Position numbers and translations under genes: made by a program. The notes below the pieces were generated by a model that was given only the letters and a program-made list of their open reading frames with translations, searched no databases and was not told the DNA's origin. From Bombardia bombarda (taxonomy: Eukaryota > Ascomycota > Sordariomycetes > Sordariales > Lasiosphaeriaceae), in contig JAULSR010000002.1 in NCBI GenBank assembly GCA_030512295.1, forward strand, positions 2,542,001-2,606,000: 64,000 nt of DNA, given 5' to 3'. Numbering within the stretch: the stretch's first letter is position 1; every line of letters begins with the position of its first letter. This document shows, piece by piece, positions 35,525 to 47,600 of the stretch.

Positions 35525-35848
35525 CAAGCATAGCATGGGATCTGTTGATCTGACTGGACTGGACTGGACTGGGCTTGAAGATCTGGTACGGTATGGAGAA
35601 TACTGGGATTCAATGGAGTTCTAAAACGAGCAATATTTTGTTTTTTGTTTTCTTTTGTCTGTCTATGGGATATCCAGACAAGTATCCAGACAAGTAACCA
35701 CATGTCTATATGCCTATGCGCATGCATGCCGTCTAGATCTAAGAGCAACTCTTGTATACCTCCTTCTCCAAACCAAAAAAAATAAAAAAATACCAATATA
35801 CAATTCAACCTTCCCCCCCCCCCCCCCCTCCCCCCATTACAACCAGAA
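35525..35848. other. convergent 3' intergenic region
   Basis: The 324 bp between converging stops include short GGACT repeats near 35555-35572, an ATCCAGACAAGT direct repeat near 35672-35696, and a pure C tract of about 17 ending near 35828. No gene was seen. Confidence 0.6.
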
Positions 35849-37811
35849 TCAATTTCTAAACAACCTAAGCCCCTCCTCCTCCACACTCGCACCGCCCATC
35901 TCCTCATCCTCCTCACCCTCACCATCGCCCTCACCCAGCTCCATCTTCTGCCCAAACAGCGTCCCAAAGAACCGATCAACCGCATGCTCCTCCCACTGCC
36001 TGCGGTCCTCGGGCGCCATAAAGTTCTGCAGCTTCTCATGCACCGTATACCTTAGCTTCCTGCCCTTGCTGGCCTTCCTGTCGACCTGCTTCCTGACCTT
36101 GGCCTCCTTGAGCGCGGCCCAGCGGACCGTGGCCACGAACTCGCCCGGCGCCGCCGAGTCGGTGCTGCGCTGGTCCACCAGCTCCTTGAGCAGCAGCTGG
36201 TAGAAGTCGGCATCATCATAAATGTCCCTGTCCTCCTCCACCTTGTTGGCGGCCTGCGCGGGCGCGCACGAGCGCGGCGTCCGCGCCCGCTTGACCAGCC
36301 GGTCCTCGCTCAGCAGCTGGTCGTCCAGCACCGCCACGAGCGACTGCGACGCCGCCGACTCGGCCCCGAGCCGTCGGGTCTTGACCGTCGCGGCGCTGTT
36401 GCGCACGCGCGCCGACCACTTGTCCAGCACCTTGCGCCGGTGCGCCACGCCCGCCTTCTCCATCAGCTCCATGCTCTCCCAGATCTCCTGCGCCGGCGTG
36501 TCGGGGCCGATGTCGCTGCGCTTGCGCTTGGCTTTGGTGCTGTCGGCGCGGAACGAGTGCCGGACGCTGTCGATGGTGTTCCAGAGCTTCAGGGCCGCTT
36601 CCTCGGCCGCCTGGTAGGGCTCCGTGTTGTCGGCCGCTCCTCCGGGGTGTTCGATCACGTTGAACGAGTTTGCGGCGATGAGCGCCTTCTGGAGTCGGAT
36701 GCGGAGGTGGAGGATGGAGTCGAAGGCGCGGCGCTGCGTGCGGACTGCAACGCCCTTGTCCGCGTCGGCCTTGGCGGCCTGCGACATGGTGTCGACGATG
36801 CTCTTCTGGCCCTCGCTCATGATCTTGCGAAGCTCGGCGCGTTGATCGTCGCTATCGTTGGCGTCATCGTCGTCGTCTTCATCCTCGTCATCATCGTCAT
36901 CTCCTTCCTCTTCATCGTCGTCCTCGCCCGAGACCATGGCGCCGTCCTCAGAGTCATCTAACTCGTCGTCCTCGTCATCGTCCTCTTCATCTTCATCGCC
37001 AGAGACGAGCGCGCCCTTCAGCTCACTGCCCTCCTCCTCCTCGGAACCATCCATAAAGTTGGCAGCAGTAGGCCTCTTCGAAATGCGCTCCTTAGGCTCC
37101 TTCTTGGACTTTTTTGAGCTGGTGGTGCTTCCGCGGAGATACAGCCCCTTGAGCTTCTCATCATCGCTCTCACACAGGGCGTTGTCGCTTTCAATCTCGG
37201 CGTCGTCGTCGTCAACTTGATCAGCTGCGAGGTCGGCCGTGTCTGGATCAGCAAACTCTTCCGAGCCTGACTCGTCGTCGTCGTCGTTAAAGTCGCTTCC
37301 CTCCTCTTCCTCGCCGCTCTCCCCCTCTTCTTCGTCATCTTCGTCCTCGTCAAAGTCCTCATCGTCGTCGTCATCGCCACTGCTTTCGTCCAAGGCGGCA
37401 CGGCTGACGCGAGTCCCGCGGTATTCGGGGCCTAGGTTGATGGCATCCTTTTGGCGAAGCTTGCTCTTTCTGCGCATGTGGTATTAGACGCCTGACGTTT
37501 TCCCTTTTGCTGGTTTTGCTTGGCTGCAAAGAGGTGCAAAAACATACCCTACGGCGACGTAATGCTCCGTGCCCGCACGCTCCTGTTCAGAGTCCTCGCT
37601 GGCGCTTTCGTCATCCTCGCCGCGAACCTCGTTTTCCGGATCATGGTCTATTGATCAATCAAGTCAGCTTTTTGTTGTAGGGGGTGTGCCCCTTGCTGCG
37701 GGAGGCCAGCCGGGTTTCTTCCAATGCTTTCTGTGTCTAACCTTTTACTGCCTTCTCCTCCCACTCCTGCATGCGGTTGGCGCTTCTCTTGCGGGTCGCT
37801 GTCAACACCAT
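35849..37811 (-). CDS. BFR2: BFR2/AATF ribosome-biogenesis factor
   Basis: Three exons, 37811-37742, 37647-37548 and 37469-35849, give about 596 residues. BFR2 (AATF/Che-1 in animals) is a nucleolar protein of the early small-subunit processome. Evidence is the N-terminal GTEHYVAVGKSKLRQKD motif, which is formed only when exons 2 and 3 are joined, a ~170-residue Asp/Glu-rich region, the AATF leucine-zipper-like middle (QRRAFDSILHLRIRLQKALI, then KLWNTIDSVR) and the C-terminal block DFYQLLLKELVDQ followed by VDRKASKGRKLRYTVHEKLQNF. The acidic region is encoded by long GAC/GAG/GAT runs and its length is likely variable between strains. Introns are 94 and 78 bp. The start MVLTATRKRS is the first in-frame ATG of exon 1 and is less certain than the rest. 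Confidence 0.9.
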
Positions 37812-38233
37812 GCTGGGCAGCTTTTCGATTTTCTGGTATAGAAATTGCAGAGAAATTCGTGATGGTGATAATTAGCGATCGATTGGCGCGGGCCCCACGC
37901 GGGAAATTTTCTTGGGGGCCGTTCAGGGACCTTGGGGAAAAGTTTTGGCGGTGATAGGCGGCAGATTAGCGGGCTGCTTGGTGGGTGGGGCGGGACTTTT
38001 AAGGCGGGCCCACTTAATTAAGCTGCTGTCTTATTACTGCTGTTTCGCTGCGGATAGGCAATTGGTTGTTCAAGCTTAAGCTCGACTCATCTCATCCATC
38101 ATGAGAAGGGCTCATCGTCATGGAGATATAAGATAACTCTTAAAAAAAGGGGGGAAAATCCACACATATCAATCATCTCGGTTGGTTTTTATTTTGAACA
38201 GTGCGGAGATAGATCTCTGTTCCGAAGCCCACT
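37812..38233. promoter_or_regulatory. short bidirectional promoter, BFR2 / IND1
   Basis: Only 422 bp separate two divergent start codons. It is GC-rich near BFR2 (GGGCGGGAC, GGCGGGCCC) and AT-richer near IND1. Shared control of the two genes is possible but not shown. Confidence 0.6.
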
Positions 38234-39361
38234 ATGAGACCCACGGCTCAGCGCCTCGTGCAGGCATCGCAAGTCTTGCGCCATGAGAACCCCTTGGTAC
38301 ATGATATACATAACCCCCAATCCTCACAATAATGTTCTGAATTGTTTGCTAATGAGTCTTATAGGGCCTTCCTAGAGCTGGCACGATACCACGCATGCAA
38401 CGTGGTCTCCCTCAAAAACGAAACATCAAGGATGTAGTCAAAGTCATTGCCGTTTCTTCAGCAAAGGGCGGCGTGGGCAAGAGCACAGTTGCCGGTCAGT
38501 TTTTTGATATGGGATCACATCTGTCTGAGATCCAAGCATTATCACTGTTTGTCCAGCTATATGGGATATGATGAACTTTTTTTTTCGCTTTTTCTTTTTC
38601 TTTTTGGAAAAAAGGAGCAGAAAGGAAAACTAACAACTCCCCCAGCCAACCTCTCCCTCGCCTTCGCCCGCCTCGGCTACCGGTCCGGCATCCTCGACAC
38701 CGACGTCTTCGGCCCCTCCATCCCCACCCTCTTCAACCTCTCCGACGAGCCCAACCTCTCGCCCGACAACCAGCTCCTGCCCCTCACCAACTACGGCGTC
38801 AAAACAATGTCCATCGGCTACCTCGTCGGCGAGTCCTCCCCGCTCGTCTGGCGCGGCCCCATCCTGCTCAAAGCCATCCAGCAGCTCCTCCACGAGGTCG
38901 CCTGGGGCGGCCTCGACATCCTCGTGCTCGACCTGCCCCCGGGGACAGGCGACACCCAGCTCAGCATCACGCAGCAGGTCGTGCTCGACGGCGCCGTCAT
39001 CGTCACGACCCCGCACACGCTCGCCGTCAAAGACGCCGTCAAGGGCATCAACATGTTCCGCAAGGTGGGCGTGCCGATCTTGGGTCTGGTGCAGAACATG
39101 AGCGTGTTCCGGTGTCCGCATTGTCACGGGGATACGAATGTGTTTGGGGGCAGCGAGGGGGTGTTGAAGGCGTGCAAGGAGCATGAGATGGAGTTTTTGG
39201 GGGACGTGCCGCTGCATCCGAATATTGGGGAGGATGGGGGCAGGGGGAAGCCGACGGTGGTGGCGGAGCCCGAGTCGGAGAGGGCGAGGGTGTTTTTGGA
39301 CATTGCGAGGAAGGTTGGGGAGAGGATTGGGCTTAGGGAGAAGGGGCCTCCTGCGTTGTAA
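38234..39361 (+). CDS. IND1: IND1/NUBPL-type mitochondrial Fe-S cluster carrier (Mrp/NBP35 P-loop ATPase)
   Basis: Three exons, 38234-38296, 38365-38494 and 38646-39361, give 302 residues. The protein is a Mrp/NBP35-family ATPase. IND1 members deliver 4Fe-4S clusters to complex I in the mitochondrial matrix. The deviant Walker A is SSAKGGVGKST (K60); then DTDVFGPSIPTLF, DLPPGTGDTQLSITQ, and the cluster-binding CPHC at 221-224. The N terminus (MRPTAQRLVQASQVLRHENP) is basic and acid-poor, fitting mitochondrial import; this, and the single C-terminal CxxC without an N-terminal cysteine cluster, favour IND1 over cytosolic NBP35/CFD1. Introns are 68 and 151 bp. The complex I ESSS subunit gene lies 22 kb to the left. 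Confidence 0.92.
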
Positions 39362-39909
39362 CTTAGGGCATGAGGCGGGTTTGATGTATGTGTGATTCGT
39401 GTATTAATATTGGCTGTAGAATATTGGCTGAGGTATGTGAAAGAGTTGTAACGGTATTAGTAGTTGTGCTCCAAGCCGGGGACATCACTAGCTAGAGGGA
39501 CTTGGGACAATTCCAGCAGCTTTCTGCTCTGTAAGGTATAGCACTATTGGCATCTAGTTGTGTATATCTGTATATTCTCGAGCTTTTGCTGTATAGGACG
39601 TCACAAGGCTGGCTTCGATGATGCGATAAGTAGCACTGCTGAGTATTTATGTAGGAACCTACCTAAGTAACTCTTAACACATCAAGGGATTAAGACCTGT
39701 TCTGTTCTCTATGTTATAAAACTCCAAGAAGTGTGCCGTTACTGAGTCATTATATGCATATGTCCTCTGGTAATGTACTAGACAACAACATTTGAACAAG
39801 CAGCAGGAATATGGATCATTAATATGCAGGTAACACCAGCACCAATACATCACCCAGATATTCCCATCTGCCACCTGACCCAACAAGACTCTCAAACTAC
39901 CACACTTTG
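39362..39909. other. convergent 3' intergenic region
   Basis: The 548 bp lie between converging stops. AT-rich stretches with TATATGCATATG near 39752 are compatible with 3' untranslated regions. No gene was seen. Confidence 0.6.
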
Positions 39910-42900
39910 CTACTCTTCATCTTCATCCACCACCTCCTCAACCCCTGGCACCCAAATCGCAACCCCCCCCGCCCCTCCTTATCAACCCTCATTCCCTCGG
40001 TCGGAATCACCCTCAGCACCTTTTGGAAATACTTATCCCTCACCACCAACCCAGGCCTGATCCAACTACCCCCCCTCCCCCTTCCCCTTATCCCCACCAC
40101 TTCTATCACTACCACTATCATCATCATCATCACCACCAGTATCACTACTATTAATCAAAAACGGCAACAACCTCCACGTCACCTCCCTCCTCGAAACCGG
40201 CAGCACATTCACCGTCGTCTGCTTCGGCCCCGAAAACGCAAACTCATCGCTCGGCTCCATGCTCAGCCCAAACGTCAGAAAGTGATTCGACGCGTTCTCA
40301 ATCGTCACCTTGAGCTCCACGAGATGCTGCTGACTGGCGGAGATGTGCGCCACCGACGCGAGCACGCGCGGCTCGATGCCAAAGAGCGAGTAGCGCGGGA
40401 CGGGCAGGGCTGTTGTGTTGATGACCATGTCATCATCATCTGAGCCCAGACGGGCCCACTTGATGACCAGGGCGACGTCGAGCGCTGCGACGCTGCGGTC
40501 GTCGAGCGTGCTCTTCTGCGCGACAATGTCGAATGCGGCTTCTTCCATCGTCTTGGGCTTGATGATCTGCCCTGTGCCCGGGGGAAACTGTCGTGCTAGT
40601 CGGGTGGAGAAGCAGCGCACTGTTTGCGAGGCCTGGAGGCGGATGTCCACGTCCAGCACGCGGAGATCTTCGGATGCGAAGGAGGCGTAGCGGGTGACGA
40701 GGCGCCAGGTCTGGGTGAGGCCTTTGGGGGGTGATAGCGCTGCTGCTGGGGGTGCGTCGTTGCTGCTGCTGTTGCCGTCGTCATCTGCTGCTGCTTGCTG
40801 GACGCCCTCGTAGTCAAAGAAGCTCGGCCAGGGGTCTGGGTGGACGCGCGGGAGGAGGTCGTAGTTTGCTTCAAAGGGGTTGACGATGTTGAGCTGGAGG
40901 ATGGCTGTCTGCGTGATGGGCGTGCCGGGATTTGTGGCGAGGTGGTAGACGACGCGCACGGTCAGGTCGTAGTTGTTTGCGCGGTCGATGGGGAGGAAGT
41001 GTAGGCGGACGGTGAGGGATTTGGAGCTCGCGATGGCGCCTAGGGGGACGGCTAGGAGTCTGGATTCGTCGCTTCCGACGGTGGACGAATCTTGGCTCTC
41101 GCGGCCATCAATCTCCAAGGTAAATGGAGGAGCTTCATCGCCTAGTAATATGGCATCGAGCTTGGCAGGTGCGTCGAGGTCTTCTTTGTTTAGGATCTTG
41201 AATTCGAGATAGATTGGTTCGTCCGTGTAGTATTGGTCCATGAATGTTGGGTGTGATATCTCCATTTTTGGAGGCCTTGGTAGGACCCGGACTGAAAGGG
41301 GGTTCGTCCGAGAGATGCGTTTAGGGGTAGAGGTAGGGAAATACCATAGTCTGTTGGCGTTGGCACCACCCTGAAATGTCAATGAATGCTGCAAGTCAAA
41401 TGATTCGGTTTGCAGCTTCAACTTAAGCGACATGGCGTTTGTCTCGCCGGGTTCTCGTAGAGGGATTTCTACTGCAAACACTAAGGTTTGACCAGGGAGC
41501 AAGCTCAAAGGGGCGGTCCCTTGTAGAATAGCCTTTCTGTCTGCCTCATCTTCTGCTTCACTACTATCATCCGTAGCTTCTGTTAGGGTCACTGCAGTAA
41601 TGATAGCACCGCCTTGCTTTTGTTCTGCCACTTCCCCATCTTCTTGGTGTCGAAGAATTACACTCCTAACGCTGCCCTCGACCTCAACTTCAAGGCTATT
41701 GAACACAATAGGCGCAGATCCCTGATGAGCATTTGACTTGATAGCCAGCTGGCCTTGAATGCTCTGGCCAGCCTTCCCCTCTTCATCCTTGAAAAGAAAG
41801 GAGGCGGAGATGAAGGACAGGATCTTGTCGTCCCGGACATGGATACTAGGCTTGGTCTTTGGTGTCATGCCCTCCAGTGACCTGGTGATATCATAATGCC
41901 ATTTGCTACGCCTTGTGAAGCCTACAATTCAGATGTTAGCAAAGTGATCAGCCAGTATAAATAATCGCAGAGGGCCTACTCTGGTTCAGCAACTCCCAGT
42001 CAATGGCCAGCACAAGGTCAGCCTCGCCCGCCATAGCAGCAGCCGTCCTGAGAGCCCAGCACAGCTCCTCGGCGATCGTCAACCAGCCTTCGGTTCTAAA
42101 AGACATGCCCAACCACAGAGGACGAAGTAGTTCCACAATATTTGGCCAGTCCTGGATCAGGGCAAGCTCCCTGGCGCATTCTAGAGAAAGCTCGGCTGCG
42201 AGCCGGATCTGATTCCTCTTTCTGAACTCGGACCGCGCTCGTATCAGACAATCAACAATCAACTGGCTATGATCTACTCCTGGCTGACCCATTATAGGGT
42301 ATTCTTCATGAGGGTCTGGGCACATATACGTGTCGTAAGTAAAGGCCTTGCCGGCAACCCGAGACGCGGGTGAGAAGCTCGGCGGTCGCCTGTCATCTTC
42401 GGGCATTGCGTGCGCATAACTTCTGCGAGCATATAGATGTCTGGATGCCAAGCGATACCAGTAGCCTGTATGGTGTAGCAGCTCCCACGGTTGTAAGCGC
42501 TCCCCCATGGCGCTCTTCTCCGGCTGGAGGTAGAGTTTGAAGGTGGAAGGGGCGAAATCGGTGATGTCTGCCTTCTCGATAAGATTGGCCACGACAGTTG
42601 CCCAGCGGGCCTCCCAGGCCTCCCACCCATAGTTACTGGTCCCTCGGCCGCGGCGCTCGACGAGGTCTGCTATCCTCTCACGATGGAACTGCCACCGGCG
42701 CGATGCGGCACTGTACTGGCTATTCCACAGCAGGCACCGAAGACAGCGCACGGCGATAACATCGGCAAGCATCCTAGCCTCGTTCCACCGCGGACTCCAG
42801 CTCGGGATGACCTCCATGAGTTCGGAGCTGAGCAGGTTCTCGTACGCCTGCTCAAAGGAGCGCAGGGCATTGTCCATATCCAGACGGTATTCAGCGAACA

Positions 42901-43913
42901 TGGCCGACTTGTAGTCATACCGCACATTCCACCCGGCGAGGGAAAGAGTCTGTGAGGTACCAGATGTTGGAGGAACAGTCGGCTGAGGGGCCACGCCCCT
43001 ACCCCTTTTCTTGCGAGAATGTCTCCCCATATCCCGATAGTACTCGATGGCGACGCTGTGGAGCGTGACCAGCATGTTCTCAGCCATTCGTTCCAGGTCC
43101 TCACGAGAATCATTGGGCGGGACGAGGAAGAAGGTCTTTGAGTCTATACCGCAGCCCTTGCGGATGTTGTCGAGGCGCTCCTGGATGCCGTCGACAGATG
43201 GAGCAACCCGATCGCTCAGAAGTACAACGGCCAGCCGCGTCTTGTAGCCTGACTGGCTCAGCAGCCCTCTAATATTGTTTACATCCGTCTTGATCTGGTT
43301 GTCACATAGCGTAGCCAACGAGGGGTCGGTAGCGAGTGTGTAGAAGCAGAGAAGAACGCTCGGGATGAGCTCCTGGTGCTTCCGTGTCCACTGGGCATCG
43401 ATCAGGCCGTCTGGGTAAAGGGACGACACAGGGCTAAGGGGCGAGAAGGGAGAGTGGAGGACGGGGGGAAAGGGCGGGGTCTCGATGCCGTCTGGGATGC
43501 GTGCACGGCGTGGCGGCAGGAGGAATGACTATAAGGGGACGTCGATCAGATCATCAGAACATCAAGTATATAAGGTAGGTAGCACTCCAGCACTCTAGAA
43601 TACCCAGGTGCTACACAGGAAAGGGCAAGGTAAGGTAGGTACCCACCCTCTCGGCCGTCCTGACTCGGAAGCGATACCTCCTCTCTGATTCCCGCCCATT
43701 GCAAGGAAGCTGCGATGCATCGCGGTCCTGGATGTAGTCGAGGAGGGCATGCGCCTGGTCGGTTTCCAGTGTTGGGAGGCTAGAACGGATCAGAGAGGCC
43801 TGTTCCTTGAGCGCTGGACTCAGAGCAGAGTCAAAAGTCGAGCTGGCCGACACTCCCAGGGCGAGCAGGAAGGGGATAGTGTGGTCCAAACTGCCAGCCG
43901 GATACTCGTCCAT
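39910..43913 (-). CDS. TRAPPC11-like (Foie gras / Gryzun) trafficking subunit
   Basis: Three exons, 43913-43647, 43528-41980 and 41921-39910, give about 1,275 residues. The N-terminal half has the Foie-gras-type region: PSVLLCFYTLATDPSLA, YKTRLAVVLLSDR, and helical repeats through ANMAGEAD-like segments with ARHLYARRSYAHAM. The C-terminal half is beta-rich like the Gryzun region. TRAPPC11 is a subunit of the TRAPP tethering complex at the ER-Golgi. Introns are 118 and 58 bp; frame is kept at both joints. Near the 3' end the frame breaks twice, at the C-run 40069-40075 and at the C-run 39963-39970 (plus strand). Beyond each break another frame continues convincingly: WIRPGLVVRDKYFQKVLRV, then AIWVPGVEEVVDEDEE to a stop at 39910. 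I take the gene as intact in nature. The gene is head-to-head with DNA2. Confidence 0.82.
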
Positions 43914-44681
43914 TTTTGAAGGGTTGCAACTTCAGTTGCAGTTTGCGACTGGCTCGACGCAGCTTCTCTGAGATTTGAGGTCCAGGCTTCGACCTTCAAA
44001 GCCCCCAGGTTTGAGCTTCTGGGTTTGGCCTCGGTGCGCCCAGCGCGGCGCAACTTACAACACTGCCGTCTTGAATAATTGGGAAATCTCACAAAACAAG
44101 TCGCGCTGTGTCTTTCTGGCTACACTGTTTTGTCTTTACTGAGGGTTAATTGACGTCGGGCGCTGTTAAAAATCCCGAGGCGAGCTTGTGCTTCAGTCAA
44201 TCGCAATCGCCCAGCGCCATTCGTTCGTTCGCTAACGACAGATACCCGCCTCATTGGGATCACAAGGGGCCCAGGCTGGAGCCAGGGGTGTGTCGCTCGG
44301 GTGTGCGGGTCTGTGGGGGGGCTTATCTTATCGCACTCAACCTGCTAGTCTCGAGCTAGCCAGTAGTTAAGCATTAGTGGGGTAAAACGGCTGGTGGCCG
44401 CGTCGGATTTGGCTTTCGACGCGGTGCGCGTCCAATGCAGCTCCCGTCGCGTCTCGAGGTCACCCCAGTCATTCAAGTCCCCCGGCGTCCGCCCTCTTGG
44501 GCTACAACCAGCTTCATGGCTCAACACACAACAATTGCTCTAGAACCGTCCTGAATTCGCTTTGTCTCTGCTACATAAAACTTTGCTTTTTTTTTTTTTT
44601 TTGGTTCCTGGCCAGAGGTACCCTAACATCCGCAATTCATGGGCAATGCCCTGTAAACAATAAAATCTCCCACAACGAACA
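43914..44681. promoter_or_regulatory. divergent promoter region, TRAPPC11-like / DNA2
   Basis: The 768 bp between two head-to-head genes contain TTGACGTCGGGCG near 44150, a GC-rich block around 44390-44470 and a T-run of about 18 near 44587-44604. No coding sequence was seen. Confidence 0.55.
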
Positions 44682-47600
44682 ATGCCTCTACACAAGTCAT
44701 TCTCGGACCCGAATCGAGCAGCCAAGGTGAGATACTGAAACGCCGATATGTCATGGTGATCTCACGGTGGCTGCCCCACCTTGTAGGACGGGCAAACACA
44801 TATTAATCATCTTGTAGCGGTCCCAATGGCAAAGGTCCAAGAGCAATCCCACCGCCCGGCCTGCTGGCCCTGCGAGACCTCTTGCTCCGGTCTCTGAGAC
44901 TACAAAAAACAAACTCCAGGCATTCCAATTCGAGCTCCCGGCACCGGAATCGCACGAAGACCCTTCCAAATCAAACAATTCCGCCACAGATTTAGCGGGA
45001 AAAGAGAACGAGAAACCATCGCGGGCGACCAAGACCTCACCACCGCCCCAGCACCTTCACCAGGGAAACGCCGCCACCACCCCAGTCACCCGCCTGACCT
45101 GGCAGTCTCTCCTCGGCGCGCAAGAAATTCCCCCAGAGGACGACGCCGCCTCCCCAACCGGAAGGATCATTTGGCGCAATGATCAGAACGCCATAGTGCC
45201 TCATAATATATCACCCATGCTACGGAAAGGCCGAAAGCGCGCGCGAAGCTCCTCGCCCGTCTCCTCGCCCGCCGGTCCGAAGTCGATGAGCACTCTTAAC
45301 ATCGACGTCAAGAAGCTAGCCCAGGAGCTGAAAACACCCCATGCTGATCCTGCATTGGAGCTGTGGGATCGCTATTCGCATACCGGAGCCGACATCAATA
45401 CCCCATCTGGTCTGACGAACCCGCTGCTCGCCCATCTGATGGTCTCGTCATCGCCACGGCCTAACAAGGAGGGTACCACTGCCGCGCCGGCAAGCGAGAG
45501 ATCTCTACGAAAAGCCATCAGCTGCGGATCGAACTGGCCCAAGCGCCGCAAGGCAGACCGTCTGGATGCTGATCAGGCATCTGCCGCAAGAGGAAGCCCG
45601 AGACGACACTCCAAGTCGTCCATGGTGTCTGCATTGCTCGAGACTGTGGACGGCCAGCTGAAGATGTCAAAGTCTGTAGAGGCGCAAATGGAGTTGCTCA
45701 AGTCGCCTTCGCCGCAAAAGAGGTCGCCCCCAAAGAGGCGGACACAGCAGACAGGCCAGCCAGGCTACCCAGACCATGTGATGGTCTCTCCATCTAGGGG
45801 AAGAACAATCGGCGGACAGCCCGCACGCTTGCGGGACAACAGTACAGACCAAGCTGCAGAGACCGAGAAAGATGCAATATCGATCAAGTCCTCCTCGGAC
45901 TACGGCGACGACGATTTTGACTTTGACGAAGACACGCTTATCGAGCTTGACGCCAGCGTACACGTGGGCCAGACACAACTTGACGACCAAACTCTAACAG
46001 TGGCTGATAACCCTGTCGGACAAGACCCGGAACCGCCAGGCTCAAGCATGGTCGACGAATTCGATGACTTGGACGATGACATTTTTGACGCAGCTGAAGA
46101 CTTGATTGCACAGGTAGAATCTTCACACTATCCTTCACAGACTGTTCCCTCAATAGTGCCCCAAGAGGAGCAACAACAAGGATACCCGGAGCAAAATGTA
46201 CAGGAACAACAACAGCAGTTGCAGCAGCAGGAACAACAAATGAAGATACCCGAGAACAATGGACAAGGCGATGATGAGTTTGATGATGCGTTTGGGGATG
46301 ATGCGTTTGGCAATGACTTCGACTTTGAGGCGGTTGAGCTAGCAGCAGCAACGCAATCGGCCGCAGCCGCCAACCGTGCTGCTGCCACCCTTCTCCCTTC
46401 GTCACATGTACGTTATATATAATGATAGCCACCCGCCGCAACGATGTATATGAGATTATATGCTAAATGATGTTCATTTTTTTCTAAACACAGCCAAGTC
46501 AAAAGCCGAAAGCTATACAGCGATATCTGGTGACCAATGTCCTCGAGTGCTCGTACCAGGATGAGCGCGGTCGTGAATGCCCTGAAAAGGTATGAAAAAA
46601 TGGTGGCATCTCTATCAACTACACCAATTTCATGTAGAGAGGGCGTATACATTGCCTTTGTTATCAGTGGTGTATACACTAGATCAACAAACTTACTAAC
46701 TACCATCCTCCAGATCCTCATCGTCCAGGCCGAGCGCACAAAACTCACCAAAACAATCCACCTCCGCGACGACTGGTACGACACCCAAGCCAGCATCAAA
46801 GCCTACGTCCACGTCATCGGCACCTTCGAGCCCTCGGGCCGCATCGTCATCGACAACGCCCAGCACACGCTCATCCTCCACCCGGACCAGCTCATCTCGT
46901 CCACCGTCGTGGCCGACTCGTTCAGCTGCATGCGCCGCGCCGTGCTGCAGGACCGCGTCAAGGCCACGAGCGAGTCGTCGCCCGCGCTCGTCTACGGCAC
47001 CATCCTGCACGAGATCTTCCAGGAGGCGCTCATGGCGAACAAGTGGGACTTGGGCTTTTTAAGTGCCGTCATCAACAAGACGCTCAAGAAGCATTTCGAG
47101 GACCTGTATGTCATCCGGGTTAGCATTGAGGACGCGCGGGCGCATCTGTTGAGTAAGATGGGCGAGCTGCGGACGTGGGCGCAGGCGTTTATTTCTGAGG
47201 AGCCGAGGCCTGAGGCGCTCGTGCAGGGGCGCAATGGTGAGAAGGCGAATATGTGCGTCAGCAAGCTGTTGGATGTGGAGGAGCATGTGTGGTCGCCTAT
47301 GTATGGGCTCAAGGGAAATATTGATGCGACGGTGCAGGTTACGATGCGGGATGGTGGTGGTACTGCCAACAACGACGCCAGGGGTAAGGGGAAAGGAGGT
47401 GGCGAATCGACCTCTCGGACCCTGACGGTGCCGTTCGAGGTCAAGACAGGCAAGAACGTCAGCGCCAACCACCAGGCGCAGACGGCGCTTTATAACTTGC
47501 TGCTGTCGGACCGCTACGACATCGAGATCGCCTACGGCGTGCTCTACTACATGGAGACGTCGCAGACGCTGCGCATCCCGACGGTGACGCACGAGCTGCG

